Shown here: positions 8,998 through 19,526 of the stretch, piece by piece
Layout: each line of letters starts with the position of its first letter
Numbering within the stretch: the stretch's first letter is position 1
NCBI GenBank assembly: GCA_025454395.1
Contig: JALOOM010000022.1
Location: 20,569 to 84,568 of the forward strand
Direction: 5' to 3'
From: Elainella sp. Prado103
GTDB taxonomy: Bacteria; Cyanobacteriota; Cyanobacteriia; Elainellales; Elainellaceae
Length of the DNA stretch: 64,000 nt
Program-made: the position numbers and the translations under genes
The notes under the pieces: model-generated
Seen by the model: the letters and a program-made list of their open reading frames with translations, nothing else
Told to the model about the DNA's origin: nothing
Databases searched by the model: none

Positions 8998-11900
8998 CTA
9001 AACTCGCAAGCTGTAATCTTCACGAGTTAGCGACAGATGAGGACTGTAGCATTCATCCTGTCGTAAAACCCCTTGCCATCGCGCTTTCATCAACTCCAAC
9101 TCCTGGGTAAACCGCTGCTGTTTTTCCAACGTGTCCTCAATGCCACGGCTCTTGGATTCATGGTGATACAGCATGACATGGGGTAAATAGAGATTGCGAT
9201 AGCCCTGCTGCTTCAGCTTGAGGCAAAAATCCACATCGTTGAATGCCACCGCGATCGCCTCATCAAACCCGCCTACCTGCTCAAACACCTCCCGCCGACA
9301 CAGCAGGCAGGCCGCCGTCACGGCCGAATAGTTATTCACTGACACCAACTGCGAAAAATAGCCATGATCGCCCAGCCGATAATATTTGTGACTATGCCCC
9401 GCAATATCGCCAATGCCCAAAACAACCCCAGCATGTTGTACCGTCTGATCGGGATAGAGCAACAGTGCCCCAACTGCCCCGATCGCCGGACGCTGAGCCT
9501 GTTCCACCATTGCCTCTATCCAATCGGGCGTGATCACTTCCGTATCGTTATTGAGAAACAACAAGTAATGTCCCTGCGATTGAGGCACCGCCAAGTTGTT
9601 CAGTTTAGAGTAATTAAACGGTATATCGCAGCGATGACAGTGAACACGATCGATCTGTTGCCATTTTTCCAGCACGCGCTGGGTTTCCAGCTCCTGGCTG
9701 CCATTGTCGATCAGAATCACCTCATAGTTGGGATAGGTCGTTTGATCAAAAATAGACTGCAAACAGCGATCGAGCATCTCTCCAAAATTACGAGTTGGAA
9801 TAATAATACTGACTCGCTGATGTTCACGAATTTCAAAGCGCGGAATATACACACCGGGAAACTCAGGATTCATCTCTACTGTCCGCACCAGTTCACCCCG
9901 TCGCTGTAGGGCTTCCTGAATTGCTCGTTGTGCTGCCTCTGCCGCATAGGGCTTTGTCGCAGCGCTGCTGGCTGTTGAAGTTGGGTGCATCCGCCAGTGG
10001 TAGAGCACTTTGGGTAAGTGGAAAATTCGATTGGTCTGTTCGGTGAGCCGCAGCACCAGATCATAATCTTGGCTGCCTGCAAAGCCTAAGCGAAAGCCAC
10101 CGATCGCTTCGACTAGATCGCGTCGATACACTCCTAAATGACAGGTATACATGCGCGACAAAAATGAATCTGGGCACCAATCCGGCTTGAAGAATGGATA
10201 TTGACGTTTCCCATCCGTATCCAGCTTGTCTTCATCGGAATAGATTAAATCCGCTTCTGGATGCTGGTTGAGCAGAGAAACCACCTCGTATAATGCTTCT
10301 GGAGCCAACTGATCATCCTGATCAAGAAACGCCACATACTGTCCCGTCGCCAGCGCTAGCGCAGAATTAGAAGCGGCAGCAATGTGCCCATTCTCCGCTC
10401 GAAAAACGACCTTAATGCGCGAATCTGCTAAAGCCCACTGATTTAATAGCTCTAAGACTTCCAGATCGGCTGAGGCATCGTCAGCAATGCACAGCTCCCA
10501 GTCGGGATAAACCTGATCGCACACCGATCGAATGGCAGCCTGCAAAAACGCGATCGACGGATTGTAGACCGGCATAATCACACTAATCACTGGTCGATGA
10601 GTGAGTTCAGCCAGATTCGATCGCATCACCTCCAACTGATCGGGCGTAGGCGTATGGATTGCCATCCAGCGCTCATAGGCATCTGCTTGGGATTGAGGCT
10701 GACGAGCCGCTGTTTGCTGCTGCAATAGCTGCTTGAGCTTGGCAATGATGTCTGGATCGGTGGGTTGAAGTTGGCGCGCAATCTGGCAACAAGTTAGCGC
10801 TTCATCCCAGCGTGCTTGAACGGCTAAGGCATCAGACAACCCCAAGTAGAGCGGAACGGCATCGGGCTGAAGTTCCAAGGCACGATAGTAAGGATCGGGA
10901 TCGTGGGGATTTTGCTGGATCGCCTGCCTATAGAATGTAAATGCGCAGTCTTGATCGAGCATTGCTCGCTGATGGAGAGCATCGGCCAAGCGACCTGCCG
11001 CATAGGGCAGATCGGGTTGAATCCGCAGCGCCGATCGGTACGCTTCGATTGCTCCGTCCCAATCTTGGAGTTGGGTCAGCGCTTCCCCCAGGTTGTAGTG
11101 CGACCAGACGAAATCGGGGTTGAGTACGATCGCGGTTCGGAGTGGCTCAATAGCAGCGTCCCATTGTTCCAACTGTAACCAGGCATCGGCCAAATTGTTG
11201 TGTGACCAAGAGCAGGTGGGGTTGCGATCGATCGCTTGTTGATAGGACTCAATGGCTTCCTGCCAGCGCTGCAACCGGCTGAAGTTGTCCCCTAACTGAT
11301 GCCAATGTTCCGCATCCTGCGGCTGCAATTCTACCAGTTGTTGACTAACTGCCAGGGCTTGATCCCACTGCTGCAACGCAAAACAGCATCGTCGGATGCC
11401 TGCTAAAACCACCGGATGATTAGGCTCGTGCGCTAACCCCTGCTGATAGTAAGTTTGTGCTGTCAGCCAATCGCCTGAATCTGCCCACTGATCGCCCAGT
11501 CGAATGGCCAAATCGACACAGGCAGGGTTGTGCTGAATGCCTTGCTGGTAGATGGCGATTGGGGTCGATCGATCCTGTTGCCCATAGACTGCCCCTAAGC
11601 CCAGATAGGCGACCGGAAGCTGAGGATTTTTTTGAATGGCGCGCTCATAGCAGGCGATGGCGCGGTCTAATTTGCCCAGATGTTGCAGTCGATCGGCCAG
11701 TTGACAGTCCTCAATAGCCGTAGACCATGCGGGCTCTAGCCGAAACGCTTCATCTAGACAGGTCACTGACGACTCCAGTTCACCCAACTGCTGCCAAGCC
11801 TCGGAGAGCTTCCAGTAGGCACCGGCAAAGCTGGGGTCAATTTGGACTGCCATCTGATAGTGCGGTACAGCCAATTGAAAGTCACTCTGTTGAGCATACA

Positions 11901-12900
11901 AACTGCCAAGGCGAGCATGGGCCTCAGCCGATTGGGGCTGAAGGGCCAGGGATTTCTGGTAAAACTGGGCTGCCGTTGCAAATTGCTGCTGTCCTTGCAG
12001 CGATCGACCCATCAGTAAATAGGCCAGGGCTGCCTCCGGCTCCAAGTGCTCCAAAGCCACCTGACAAGCCTCGATCGTAGCTTGCCAATCCCCAGCATTA
12101 CAGTTGACCATTGCCTGCTGAAGATGAAAGCTAGCCTGTTCAAACCAGGGCAAATCAAATGCTTCGGGGTCAGTCGTGGCGACTGGCTCAACTCGCTGCT
12201 CCTGAAGCTCACTAGATTGAAGTGAATTGGCTTCAGGGGGAACGGTTTCAGGGGGAATGGCTTCGAGTGCAGTCATTTCGAGTGCAGTCATTTCGGCTGC
12301 ACAGGCTGTTTCAGTACCCTGCAACGCCGCACTCTGGAATTCCTTTGCCTGAGCTAACTCGATCGCCCGTCGGTAGTAGCTCGCGGCCTCCGCTAACTTG
12401 TCCTGTTGAGTCAGGGTTTCCGCCAGATATGGGTAGAGATCGGTGCGATCGGGGCAAAGCTGCACGGCTTGATGGTAGTAATTGCTCGCCATTGCCCAAT
12501 CTCCGCGCTGGGCCGCCTGCTCACCCTGTTCTAGAAGCCTGGGCAGCAATTCTATGACCAGTTCAGGTGAATTGGATGCGCCATTGTTCTCATCTAAAGT
12601 GGCATTTAGACTGGCATTTAGAGTGGCATTGAGTCCCGTGGCATCCAGGCTTGTGGTCAAACCATCGGTAAAGTGATCCAGATCAGCGATCCCCAACTCA
12701 GAGGCAAGCATTGTTTCCGGCAAGTTGCCCGATCGACTGGGTAGATCGCTCCAAAAAAACTCACTGACTTCAAAAAAACGCTGGAAGAATCCTTTACGCG
12801 GTGAATGGGCAGACTTGAGGCGCAACTTCGACCGATTCGCCGGAGCGATCGAGATCTGGGAGCCAGTGCCAGCAGAGAAATTGCGGAAAGGGTTGAACAT
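8998..12900 (-). CDS. TPR protein with two GT2 glycosyltransferase domains
   Basis: About 1300 residues. ATG 12900 (MFNPFRNF) is chosen; a TTG at 12942 would add 14 residues and neither has a strong ribosome site. After a variable start with a short LNATLNASL repeat, residues about 125-740 are around 16 TPR units. Then come two GT2 domains: VISVIMPVYNPS...DDASADLE...FLDQDDQ at about residue 790, and VSIIIPTRNFG...IDNGS...FLNNDTEV at about residue 1045. This layout is known in bacterial enzymes that build O-glycans or rhamnan-type chains in the cytoplasm; TPRs usually bind the acceptor protein or partner enzymes. It lies between the TPR-methyltransferase and the three-module transferase on the same strand. 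Confidence 0.9.
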   Translation of the reverse strand: MFNPFRNFSAGTGSQISIAPANRSKLRLKSAHSPRKGFFQRFFEVSEFFWSDLPSRSGNLPETMLASELGIADLDHFTDGLTTSLDATGLNATLNASLNATLDENNGASNSPELVIELLPRLLEQGEQAAQRGDWAMASNYYHQAVQLCPDRTDLYPYLAETLTQQDKLAEAASYYRRAIELAQAKEFQSAALQGTETACAAEMTALEMTALEAIPPETVPPEANSLQSSELQEQRVEPVATTDPEAFDLPWFEQASFHLQQAMVNCNAGDWQATIEACQVALEHLEPEAALAYLLMGRSLQGQQQFATAAQFYQKSLALQPQSAEAHARLGSLYAQQSDFQLAVPHYQMAVQIDPSFAGAYWKLSEAWQQLGELESSVTCLDEAFRLEPAWSTAIEDCQLADRLQHLGKLDRAIACYERAIQKNPQLPVAYLGLGAVYGQQDRSTPIAIYQQGIQHNPACVDLAIRLGDQWADSGDWLTAQTYYQQGLAHEPNHPVVLAGIRRCCFALQQWDQALAVSQQLVELQPQDAEHWHQLGDNFSRLQRWQEAIESYQQAIDRNPTCSWSHNNLADAWLQLEQWDAAIEPLRTAIVLNPDFVWSHYNLGEALTQLQDWDGAIEAYRSALRIQPDLPYAAGRLADALHQRAMLDQDCAFTFYRQAIQQNPHDPDPYYRALELQPDAVPLYLGLSDALAVQARWDEALTCCQIARQLQPTDPDIIAKLKQLLQQQTAARQPQSQADAYERWMAIHTPTPDQLEVMRSNLAELTHRPVISVIMPVYNPSIAFLQAAIRSVCDQVYPDWELCIADDASADLEVLELLNQWALADSRIKVVFRAENGHIAAASNSALALATGQYVAFLDQDDQLAPEALYEVVSLLNQHPEADLIYSDEDKLDTDGKRQYPFFKPDWCPDSFLSRMYTCHLGVYRRDLVEAIGGFRLGFAGSQDYDLVLRLTEQTNRIFHLPKVLYHWRMHPTSTASSAATKPYAAEAAQRAIQEALQRRGELVRTVEMNPEFPGVYIPRFEIREHQRVSIIIPTRNFGEMLDRCLQSIFDQTTYPNYEVILIDNGSQELETQRVLEKWQQIDRVHCHRCDIPFNYSKLNNLAVPQSQGHYLLFLNNDTEVITPDWIEAMVEQAQRPAIGAVGALLLYPDQTVQHAGVVLGIGDIAGHSHKYYRLGDHGYFSQLVSVNNYSAVTAACLLCRREVFEQVGGFDEAIAVAFNDVDFCLKLKQQGYRNLYLPHVMLYHHESKSRGIEDTLEKQQRFTQELELMKARWQGVLRQDECYSPHLSLTREDYSLRV

Positions 12901-13017
12901 AGCTGAAGGATGCAAGGGTGATAAGAATAACAGTGCGATCAAATCAGGGAAATTTGAGGCAGCAAAAAGTGGAGAAAAGTTAGAATGACTCTTCTACAAA
13001 ATTCTCTATATAAAATA

Positions 13018-15081
13018 TTAGAATTGGGCTAAAACTGGAGAGCGTGAATTTGACTTAGCAGGATACCGAGTTTTCTCAGGTTTGACAATTGGTTGGATCG
13101 GTAATTTTAATTTTCGAATAATCATTTGATAGTCTTGATGAACGATCGCCAGATGATGTTTGGCGATATCAAGAAAGGCATCAACTCCACGGTAGGTTTC
13201 CTTGCCTGGATGGGCTGGATCGATCCATTGATAGTCATCAAAGATCAACAATCCACCTGGCTTGAGCAGCCGCCAGGACAGGATCGCATCTTGTCTCACA
13301 TGGTCAGCAAGATGACAGCCATCAATATAAATGAAATCGAAACTTTTGGCCGGTAAAGTTTTTAAAATTCGATGAGAATCGCCAATTCGTTTGATTAATT
13401 TGTGAGCAGCTCCTGTCTGGTGGATATTGTGCTCAAAATTTTCTTGAAAATAGAGATCAATGCAGGTGAGCTTGGCTTCCGGATGGGTGAGGATGTGATC
13501 CAGTAGCCAGCAGGCTGACATGCCTTCGTAGCTACCAATTTCTAAAGCGTGAACTCGGGGGTAATGGATAAACGGTCTCAGGTAGGTTTCCCAAGTCGGG
13601 ATATTGTGGGTAAACCAGTCATGGCTAAATTGATAGTTGCGATCGACCGCCACCTGCCAGCCCCGCATCACAACTGCATTTTGGTGCAGCTTACTGGCTG
13701 TTTCCAGATCACCTTGATCGGCCAGCAAGTTTCCCAAGTGGGAGTAAATCCAGTGATGATGCGGATACTGGCGAATTTCTTGGCGCTGCTGCTGAATCTC
13801 CAACTCCAGTCGCTGATATTCCGTAATGGACTGCTGAAGCTGGGGTTGCACTTGGGCTGCTGTTTGGGGTGCTTGGGGGCGATGCAGCAAGGCCAGGCTG
13901 TAAAAAATTATTGCTCCAGCATATTGCTTGAACTGGAACAGCCGTGCAGCAATTTGCAGATAAAAGTCGGGAGTGCGGTGGTGGGGCTTGAGGGGAACAG
14001 ACCGCCGGTAAGCCTGGATCGTCGCCTTCATGCCCTGACTGTGAGCCTGTCGCCGTAAGGCATAGCCCAACCGGAGATACACAGCAGCCAGATCGGTTTG
14101 CAGTTGCAATGCCATCAGAAAGGCGGCGATCGCCCGGTTCCACTGCTTTTTATGCAGCAAAATTTGCCCCAGGTGGTAGTAGCTCCAGGGAAAATCAGGA
14201 TTCAGTTGAATGGCCCGATGCAATGCGGTGAAGGCCGCCTGCCATTGCTCATGCTTCAGGAAGGCATAGCCCAAATTGTGATGAGCCCAGGATAGATCGG
14301 GGTTAAGCTGGGCTGCCCGGTAACAAATGGGTAACGCTTTTTGCCATTCTCGCAGCTTGAGCAGCGTTTCTCCCAAACTAAAATAGGCAGCAGCAAAATC
14401 GGGCTGGTTTTGGATAGCACGCCAGTAGTAGGCTGCGGCTGTTTTGGGTTGCTCAATCTGGTCGGCTAGCTTGCCCAAGCCATAGTGGGATTCGGCATGG
14501 CGAGGATTGAGCTTAAGCACCTGTTGAAATGCCTCGATCGCCGATCGCCAGTTTTGCTGATGAGCCTGCGCCACCGCCAGATTGTAATAAGCTTCATAAA
14601 AGTCGGGGCGAAGCTGAATGGCTCGCTGGTAGCAGTCGATCGCCTCCTGAATTTTATCAAGCTGGATCAAGGCGTTGCCCAAAATGAGCTGATTGCTAGG
14701 CGTTGCCCAATCTGGCTTCAACACCACGGCTCGATAGCGATAGGCAATTTCTTCCTGCCGCTGCCCCAAATGGGCATAAATGCCAGCCAAACTGCGATGG
14801 GCTTCGGCATAGTTGGGATCGTGCTGGAGGGATTGTTGATAAGCCTGGAGGGACTGCTCCCACTTGCCTTGCTTGGCGTAGAGGGCACCAAATCCGGCAT
14901 ACACCTCGGCAGGTTGTACAGTGGTTTCGATCGATCGGCTATGCCAGAGCAGGGCCTCGCGAAACCAGCCCATACTTTGGAGCAAATTTCCCAATGTGCG
15001 ACAAGCCATCGCGAAGCCAGTGTTTTGGATTAAGGCTTGCTGACAGGCGATAATGGCATTTTCGAGCTGGATCGCAAACAT
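13018..15081 (-). CDS. TPR protein fused to a class I methyltransferase
   Basis: The 687-residue protein starts at ATG 15081. Residues 1 to about 470 are roughly 12 TPR units. The last 190 residues are a methyltransferase of the Methyltransf_24 or cephalosporin-hydroxylase-like type: ALEIGSYEGMSA (SAM loop), LTCIDLYF, FIYIDGCHLADHV and LKPGGLLIFDDY. Members with this core often methylate sugars or hydroxyl groups. The TPR part resembles those of both flanking glycosyltransferases, so all three may share an acceptor. It is followed by the TPR-GT2 gene after about 117 bp. Confidence 0.85.
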   Translation of the reverse strand: MFAIQLENAIIACQQALIQNTGFAMACRTLGNLLQSMGWFREALLWHSRSIETTVQPAEVYAGFGALYAKQGKWEQSLQAYQQSLQHDPNYAEAHRSLAGIYAHLGQRQEEIAYRYRAVVLKPDWATPSNQLILGNALIQLDKIQEAIDCYQRAIQLRPDFYEAYYNLAVAQAHQQNWRSAIEAFQQVLKLNPRHAESHYGLGKLADQIEQPKTAAAYYWRAIQNQPDFAAAYFSLGETLLKLREWQKALPICYRAAQLNPDLSWAHHNLGYAFLKHEQWQAAFTALHRAIQLNPDFPWSYYHLGQILLHKKQWNRAIAAFLMALQLQTDLAAVYLRLGYALRRQAHSQGMKATIQAYRRSVPLKPHHRTPDFYLQIAARLFQFKQYAGAIIFYSLALLHRPQAPQTAAQVQPQLQQSITEYQRLELEIQQQRQEIRQYPHHHWIYSHLGNLLADQGDLETASKLHQNAVVMRGWQVAVDRNYQFSHDWFTHNIPTWETYLRPFIHYPRVHALEIGSYEGMSACWLLDHILTHPEAKLTCIDLYFQENFEHNIHQTGAAHKLIKRIGDSHRILKTLPAKSFDFIYIDGCHLADHVRQDAILSWRLLKPGGLLIFDDYQWIDPAHPGKETYRGVDAFLDIAKHHLAIVHQDYQMIIRKLKLPIQPIVKPEKTRYPAKSNSRSPVLAQF

Positions 15082-15344
15082 TCACAAGGATGAGTAAAGG
15101 AGGATTGATTCGGGGATGGGTAATTAATATACAATCGGAAACCTAATTAGGATCCGGGTGTGATGAGAACGCTGAGCGTATCTTTGGGTGCATCTCTGGG
15201 AGGATAACAAGATTTGCCCAAACCGCCGCACTGAAATGATGAAGTTTTGTATAGATTTGTTTGCGGGCGTATTCTTGACAGACTGCCTGCATAGGGGCTG
15301 AAGGTGATTGTCGTGCTGGTTAGATCGCCTCATTGGTAGAAGCG

Positions 15345-15424
15345 GTTGCTGGAGGGTAGGATTGCTGGAGGGTAGGATTGCTGGAGGGTAGGATTGCTGG
15401 AGGGTAGGATTGCTGGAGAGTAGG
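15345..15424. repeat. Tandem repeat, five units of 16 bp
   Basis: Five near-identical units of ATTGCTGGAGGGTAGG lie in the 480-bp gap between the TPR-methyltransferase and GT61 genes. The first and last units differ by one base. A frame through it (minus strand, 15124-15432) gives only repetitive Ser/Pro/Gln peptide and is not taken as a gene. Confidence 0.9.
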
Positions 15425-15530
15425 GGAGACAAACATGCTGGAATGCTTGGGTTTCTGATTGGGGCGATCCTACCAAAATTGCTCTGCTGGGTTGGGAGGT
15501 GACACTGACTGCTCCCCGATGCTAGTCAAC

Positions 15531-15562
15531 AGCGAATCAATAGCGAATCAATAGCGAATCAA
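15531..15562. repeat. Tandem repeat, three units of 11 bp
   Basis: AGCGAATCAAT is repeated about three times, directly after the GT61 stop codon on the minus strand. Confidence 0.75.
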
Positions 15563-18193
15563 CTACAGCAGGTCAGCTTGAGCTAACACCTTTTCCAGGG
15601 TTGCTAAATCTAGCCAGATGTCTTCCATTAACGGGCTAGGATACATCAAGGCATAAATAGGTGGACAAGTAAAAGGCTCACCGATCGCCACAAAATGCTG
15701 AAGCTGAAGTTGCTGGCTGATTTGCCAATAATAGTGGCGCATGTAGCTACGAGTCATAAACTCAATGACGATCGTGCCGGGTGAGGCAAAAATTAAGTTT
15801 GTTAAGCCGCCACCATGGGGAGCCACAATAACTTTAGCCTGGGAAAAGAGAGCAATTTGTTCAGAGAACGATAGGTGCTCCGGTTCCACCACCACAAACC
15901 CGATCGATTGTAATCGTTCAATCACGGCCGCTTCGTTAAGTAGGCGACGGTGGTTAGCCTGATTCCGACTAATGTAAATTCGTTCATGACAAGGATGACT
16001 GGACGCGATCGGTAAGAACTGTTGGCGTAAGAAATTGAGTACCCAAGCTTCAGCCCAACCGAGATGACTGGGAAAAGAGGGCACAGTCAGGCGATCAGCC
16101 GTAATGGCCGGGTGACGATCAGCAGAAAGCCATTTGGCAGCCGGAATCCCCAGATGGTCGAGCGTCGCTTGCTGGAAGGGGGAGCGAACTTCGTTGATCC
16201 AAAATCGATCGATTTCAGCAAATTGAATACCACTTTGCCGCAGTAGTTCTAAGCGGGGCAACACATCAACCATCCAATGAAAGTAGTTGTGTCCTGACAA
16301 ACCTGCCAGTACGGCAATATTCCCAGTTATGGCTTCAGGTTTAGCTCCATGAGCCCGATCGATCAATCGATGGTAAGTAGAATGAGATCGGGTACAGTTG
16401 GGGAGCTGCCCGGGATACTCACGCGAAACATCAGCTAGTAAATAGTGATCGGCGGTCAGAATGGTTACAGAATTCGTCACCATCCAGTCTGACTGATAGG
16501 GAGTCATCCAGGCCTGAGCATGGGGCAACTGGGCTACAAAATAGTCAGGGGTAGAGGATGATGTGAATGGTGAAGATGGAGATGATAAAGATAATATAGA
16601 TGATGCAGATGATAAGGATGGAGAGAATCCTGTGGATGATGAAGGAATGGACGCTTGATCAAGCAGTTGATGGGTCGATCGATGAGTGGATTGACTGGTA
16701 TCATGATGCCCCGATAGTCGATAAACCCCTTGCCCAAGATGGATCGGCCAAAATTGCTGCGTTAGCTTTTGTAAGCAAGGCATACAATTGAGACCGTCGC
16801 AACTGGGTGATAAATCAACGGCTAGGGGGGGAGAGGGTGAGATGTTCGATCGATCCGCTGAATCTAGCTGAAGTTGCCACTCATCATTCACTTGCAGCGC
16901 AATCCACTGACCCGACTGATGGGCAGTAATCCAATCGCGAGTTTGGGCATAAATGCCGCGTAAGTTGATTGGCGGAGCAGCGAATGCCGCCGAAGCGAAC
17001 GGTAAAGAATCCTGAATGGTTCGTTCTACTGGATCGGGGCTCGTAGCCGGAAGATGCACCGATCGATCGCTGGTATATGCAAGTCGATCGGACAGCCTGC
17101 TGCTCTTGCCGATCAGTTGCATGGCTTGACGGTAGTAGAAAATGGCTTCTGACCAGCGCTGTTGTTGTTCTAGGAGATAGCCAAGCTGCTGATAAAGTAG
17201 CCCCTGATCAGGATTTAGAGTAATCGCTAAGTGATGAACTGTGATCGCGGCATTCCAGCGTTTTTGTTGGGCTAAGCAGCGCCCCAATTGCCCATACCAC
17301 TCCCAACGATCGGGCTGAAGCTGAAGTGCCTGTTGGTAGTGAAACTCGGCTTGCTGTAACTGATTCTCACCACCATATCGCAGCAGGAGATCACCGAAGC
17401 AGGCATGAGTGTGTGCCAGTTGCTGTTGGAGAATTTGTTGATGTTCAACGATCCATCGATCGGGCGAGGACTGCATGAATAGGCGCAGCAGTTGGCTACA
17501 GGCGCGGCGAGCTTGACTCAACTCATCGTCTGAGTTCAGTGTGTCAGCCCACTCGCAGAAAGCAAATACAAAGGCTCGACTCGGCTCTAAAGCTTTGCGA
17601 AAAGAGAGCAGCGCTTGATCAAATTGGTGCAATGCTCGGTAGGCATAGCCACAGGCTGCTTGGGCACTGAAATAATCTGGATCAATTTGTAGCAAGGCTT
17701 GAAATGCCGTGATGGCAGCCTGATACTGTCCTTGCAAAAGCAGCAATTGACCCAAATTATAGTGGGCAGTCACAAAGTTGGGCTGAAGTTGAATGGCACG
17801 GCGATAGGACAAACAGGCTGCGGCTGGGTCGGTCGATTCGATCGCTTTACCGAAGTTACTATGCAGAATCGCCTGATCAGGATGGCGATCGATCGCCTGA
17901 CGATAAAGTTGGATGGCTTCCGAAAACCGACCTTGTTCAATGAACAAACAGCCCAAATTATTCTCAGCATTGGCTGAATCGGGCTGGAGAGCAATTGCTT
18001 GGTAATAATGCCAGATCGCAGCCTCAACTTGCCCTTGCGCAGCTAAGCCGATCGCTAAACCATGATGGGCCCGCGCAAAAGAACGATCGAGACGCAATGC
18101 CTCTCGATAAGCAGCCATCGCCTCAACCAGACTACCTTGCTGGTGCAGCACATGACCCAGATTGTAATGGAGTTCAGAGAGATGCAGTTTCAA
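15563..18193 (-). CDS. TPR protein with GT61 (DUF563) glycosyltransferase domain
   Basis: About 876 residues; the start is probably TTG 18193, since the first TPR begins right there and the RTX stop is 21 bp upstream. Residues 1-365 are roughly ten TPR units. Residues about 370-560 are a poorly conserved linker with a Ser/Pro-rich run. The final 280 residues are a DUF563/GT61 domain: GLSGHNYFHWMVDVLPRL, RIYISRNQANHRR, and the diagnostic VIVAPHGGGLTNLIFA. GT61 enzymes include xylosyl- and GlcNAc-transferases acting on glycoproteins or glycans. Immediate adjacency to an RTX gene suggests joint expression with the exported protein. Confidence 0.88.
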   Translation of the reverse strand: MKLHLSELHYNLGHVLHQQGSLVEAMAAYREALRLDRSFARAHHGLAIGLAAQGQVEAAIWHYYQAIALQPDSANAENNLGCLFIEQGRFSEAIQLYRQAIDRHPDQAILHSNFGKAIESTDPAAACLSYRRAIQLQPNFVTAHYNLGQLLLLQGQYQAAITAFQALLQIDPDYFSAQAACGYAYRALHQFDQALLSFRKALEPSRAFVFAFCEWADTLNSDDELSQARRACSQLLRLFMQSSPDRWIVEHQQILQQQLAHTHACFGDLLLRYGGENQLQQAEFHYQQALQLQPDRWEWYGQLGRCLAQQKRWNAAITVHHLAITLNPDQGLLYQQLGYLLEQQQRWSEAIFYYRQAMQLIGKSSRLSDRLAYTSDRSVHLPATSPDPVERTIQDSLPFASAAFAAPPINLRGIYAQTRDWITAHQSGQWIALQVNDEWQLQLDSADRSNISPSPPLAVDLSPSCDGLNCMPCLQKLTQQFWPIHLGQGVYRLSGHHDTSQSTHRSTHQLLDQASIPSSSTGFSPSLSSASSILSLSSPSSPFTSSSTPDYFVAQLPHAQAWMTPYQSDWMVTNSVTILTADHYLLADVSREYPGQLPNCTRSHSTYHRLIDRAHGAKPEAITGNIAVLAGLSGHNYFHWMVDVLPRLELLRQSGIQFAEIDRFWINEVRSPFQQATLDHLGIPAAKWLSADRHPAITADRLTVPSFPSHLGWAEAWVLNFLRQQFLPIASSHPCHERIYISRNQANHRRLLNEAAVIERLQSIGFVVVEPEHLSFSEQIALFSQAKVIVAPHGGGLTNLIFASPGTIVIEFMTRSYMRHYYWQISQQLQLQHFVAIGEPFTCPPIYALMYPSPLMEDIWLDLATLEKVLAQADLL

Positions 18194-18214
18194 GCCGCCA
18201 AATGCAAAGAAGCA

Positions 18215-19114
18215 CTACAGGATAGTGAAGTTCGATGCGCTAATTTCGCTCAGTCCACCCCTGAGTTGGAACAAAGGCACATCTCTTCCACTCGCAGGAT
18301 TGTAGTACACAATTCCCGATTTCTGCTCATAAACAAGCACTTCTGTGACAGATACCAGGGCAATATCCCTGACGACCACAAAGTTTTCCCCATCCAGTCT
18401 CCCAGCCGATAGTCCAGAACCGGGTAGAACGGCTCGGCTAATTTCAATCCGATCGTCGCTAATATTAAAATCAACAATCCGCTTTAGGGCACCCGGTGTG
18501 ATCGAACCGGCATCAAACCGGAACGTATCGCTGCCAGATCCACCTTTCATCACATCTTTACCGGCTCCCGGAATCAAGATGTCATCTCCCGCTCCACCTC
18601 GCAAAGTATCGGCTCCATCCCCTCCTCGCAGGGTATCTTGCCCGTCTCCACCTCGCAACATATCTTCGCCTGCGCCGCCTGAAAGCTCGTCGTTGCCTGG
18701 TCCGCCTAGCAAGGTATCGTTGCCATCGCCCCCATCCAGCACATCGTTACCGACACCGCCCTCCAGCACATCTAGACCGGCATCTCCCCGGAGTCGATCG
18801 TTCCCCACTCCACCGGAAATTAAGTCTTCTGAAGCCCCTCCGGCAATCCGATCGTCCCCGCCATTGCCGGACAAAATATCTGGGCCCGCACCGCCTTCGA
18901 TCGTGTCGTCTCCTGCGTCTCCAGAGATGACATAGACGGTTGTGTTGTCGGGTGAAGCAACGCGAATCGTATCTCGACCTCGACTGCCTGCCACAATCAC
19001 CGGAGCTTGGGGGTTGTCTTGCAGTAGCCTAACAGGTTGTTCGTTGATGATACTCAACCCCAGCGTTGGACCTGTGGAAGGGGTACCCGGATTGATCGTG
19101 ATAACCTCTGACAT
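18215..19114 (-). CDS. RTX calcium-binding protein, probable type I secretion substrate
   Basis: This 299-residue protein starts at ATG 19114, where AGGAGA stands five bases upstream; a longer frame from 19162 has no such site. Residues about 60-205 carry about sixteen RTX nonapeptides such as GGDGNDTLL and GGAGDDILI. The final 90 residues form a serralysin-like C-terminal module ([11 protein letters not shown]...[13 protein letters not shown]) that ends in a hydrophobic FTIL tail, as expected for an uncleaved C-terminal export signal. It has no signal peptide. It lies 1.2 kb beyond HlyD on the same strand and directly before the GT61 gene, so it is the best candidate for the cargo of the local exporter. 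Confidence 0.9.
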   Translation of the reverse strand: MSEVITINPGTPSTGPTLGLSIINEQPVRLLQDNPQAPVIVAGSRGRDTIRVASPDNTTVYVISGDAGDDTIEGGAGPDILSGNGGDDRIAGGASEDLISGGVGNDRLRGDAGLDVLEGGVGNDVLDGGDGNDTLLGGPGNDELSGGAGEDMLRGGDGQDTLRGGDGADTLRGGAGDDILIPGAGKDVMKGGSGSDTFRFDAGSITPGALKRIVDFNISDDRIEISRAVLPGSGLSAGRLDGENFVVVRDIALVSVTEVLVYEQKSGIVYYNPASGRDVPLFQLRGGLSEISASNFTIL

Positions 19115-19526
19115 AGTTTCTCCTGTGACGCATGTGTGACTAGGGCGACCTGCCATCGTCACAACGACAGCACTTCTCCTGACCTGGTTTGACCGAAAAG
19201 CTTAGCACCGCCCTTTAAAAACGGCACACCGAATTAACCGAGTTCTTATTTTTTGTGAACAGAGTAAATACTTAACTGCATAGTTTAACCTAACTTGCGG
19301 GGGGCGACACGATTTTTTTCGCGATTTTGCCCGGTGCATTTCCCTCAACCCAAAACCCGATCGATTGTTGGATGACTTTTTGGGATGACTTTGGATGACT
19401 CCTCTGAACTTTCCCTGCATTGCGCCGCGTTTCTTCTGCCGCGCAACTTCATCCTGCTTCGCTTGACGCTGGGACAGGGTTCAGAAATTATCAAATCAGC
19501 ATAGTACAAATCAAGTAGAGCAAAAG
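19115..19526. other. Divergent intergenic region between RTX and pentapeptide genes
   Basis: About 410 bp with no convincing gene. It must hold the promoters for the RTX gene (minus) and the pentapeptide-repeat gene (plus). A short imperfect repeat, GGATGACTTT, occurs near 19368-19395. No clear -35/-10 pair could be fixed by eye. Confidence 0.4.

Noticed and set aside
9364..9909. Plus-strand frame of 181 codons inside the TPR-GT2 gene
   Set aside because: It is antisense to an intact GT2 domain and has no recognisable motif.
15124..15432. Minus-strand frame of 102 codons
   Set aside because: Most of it is the 16-bp tandem array read as Ser/Pro/Gln peptide; no ribosome site or family.
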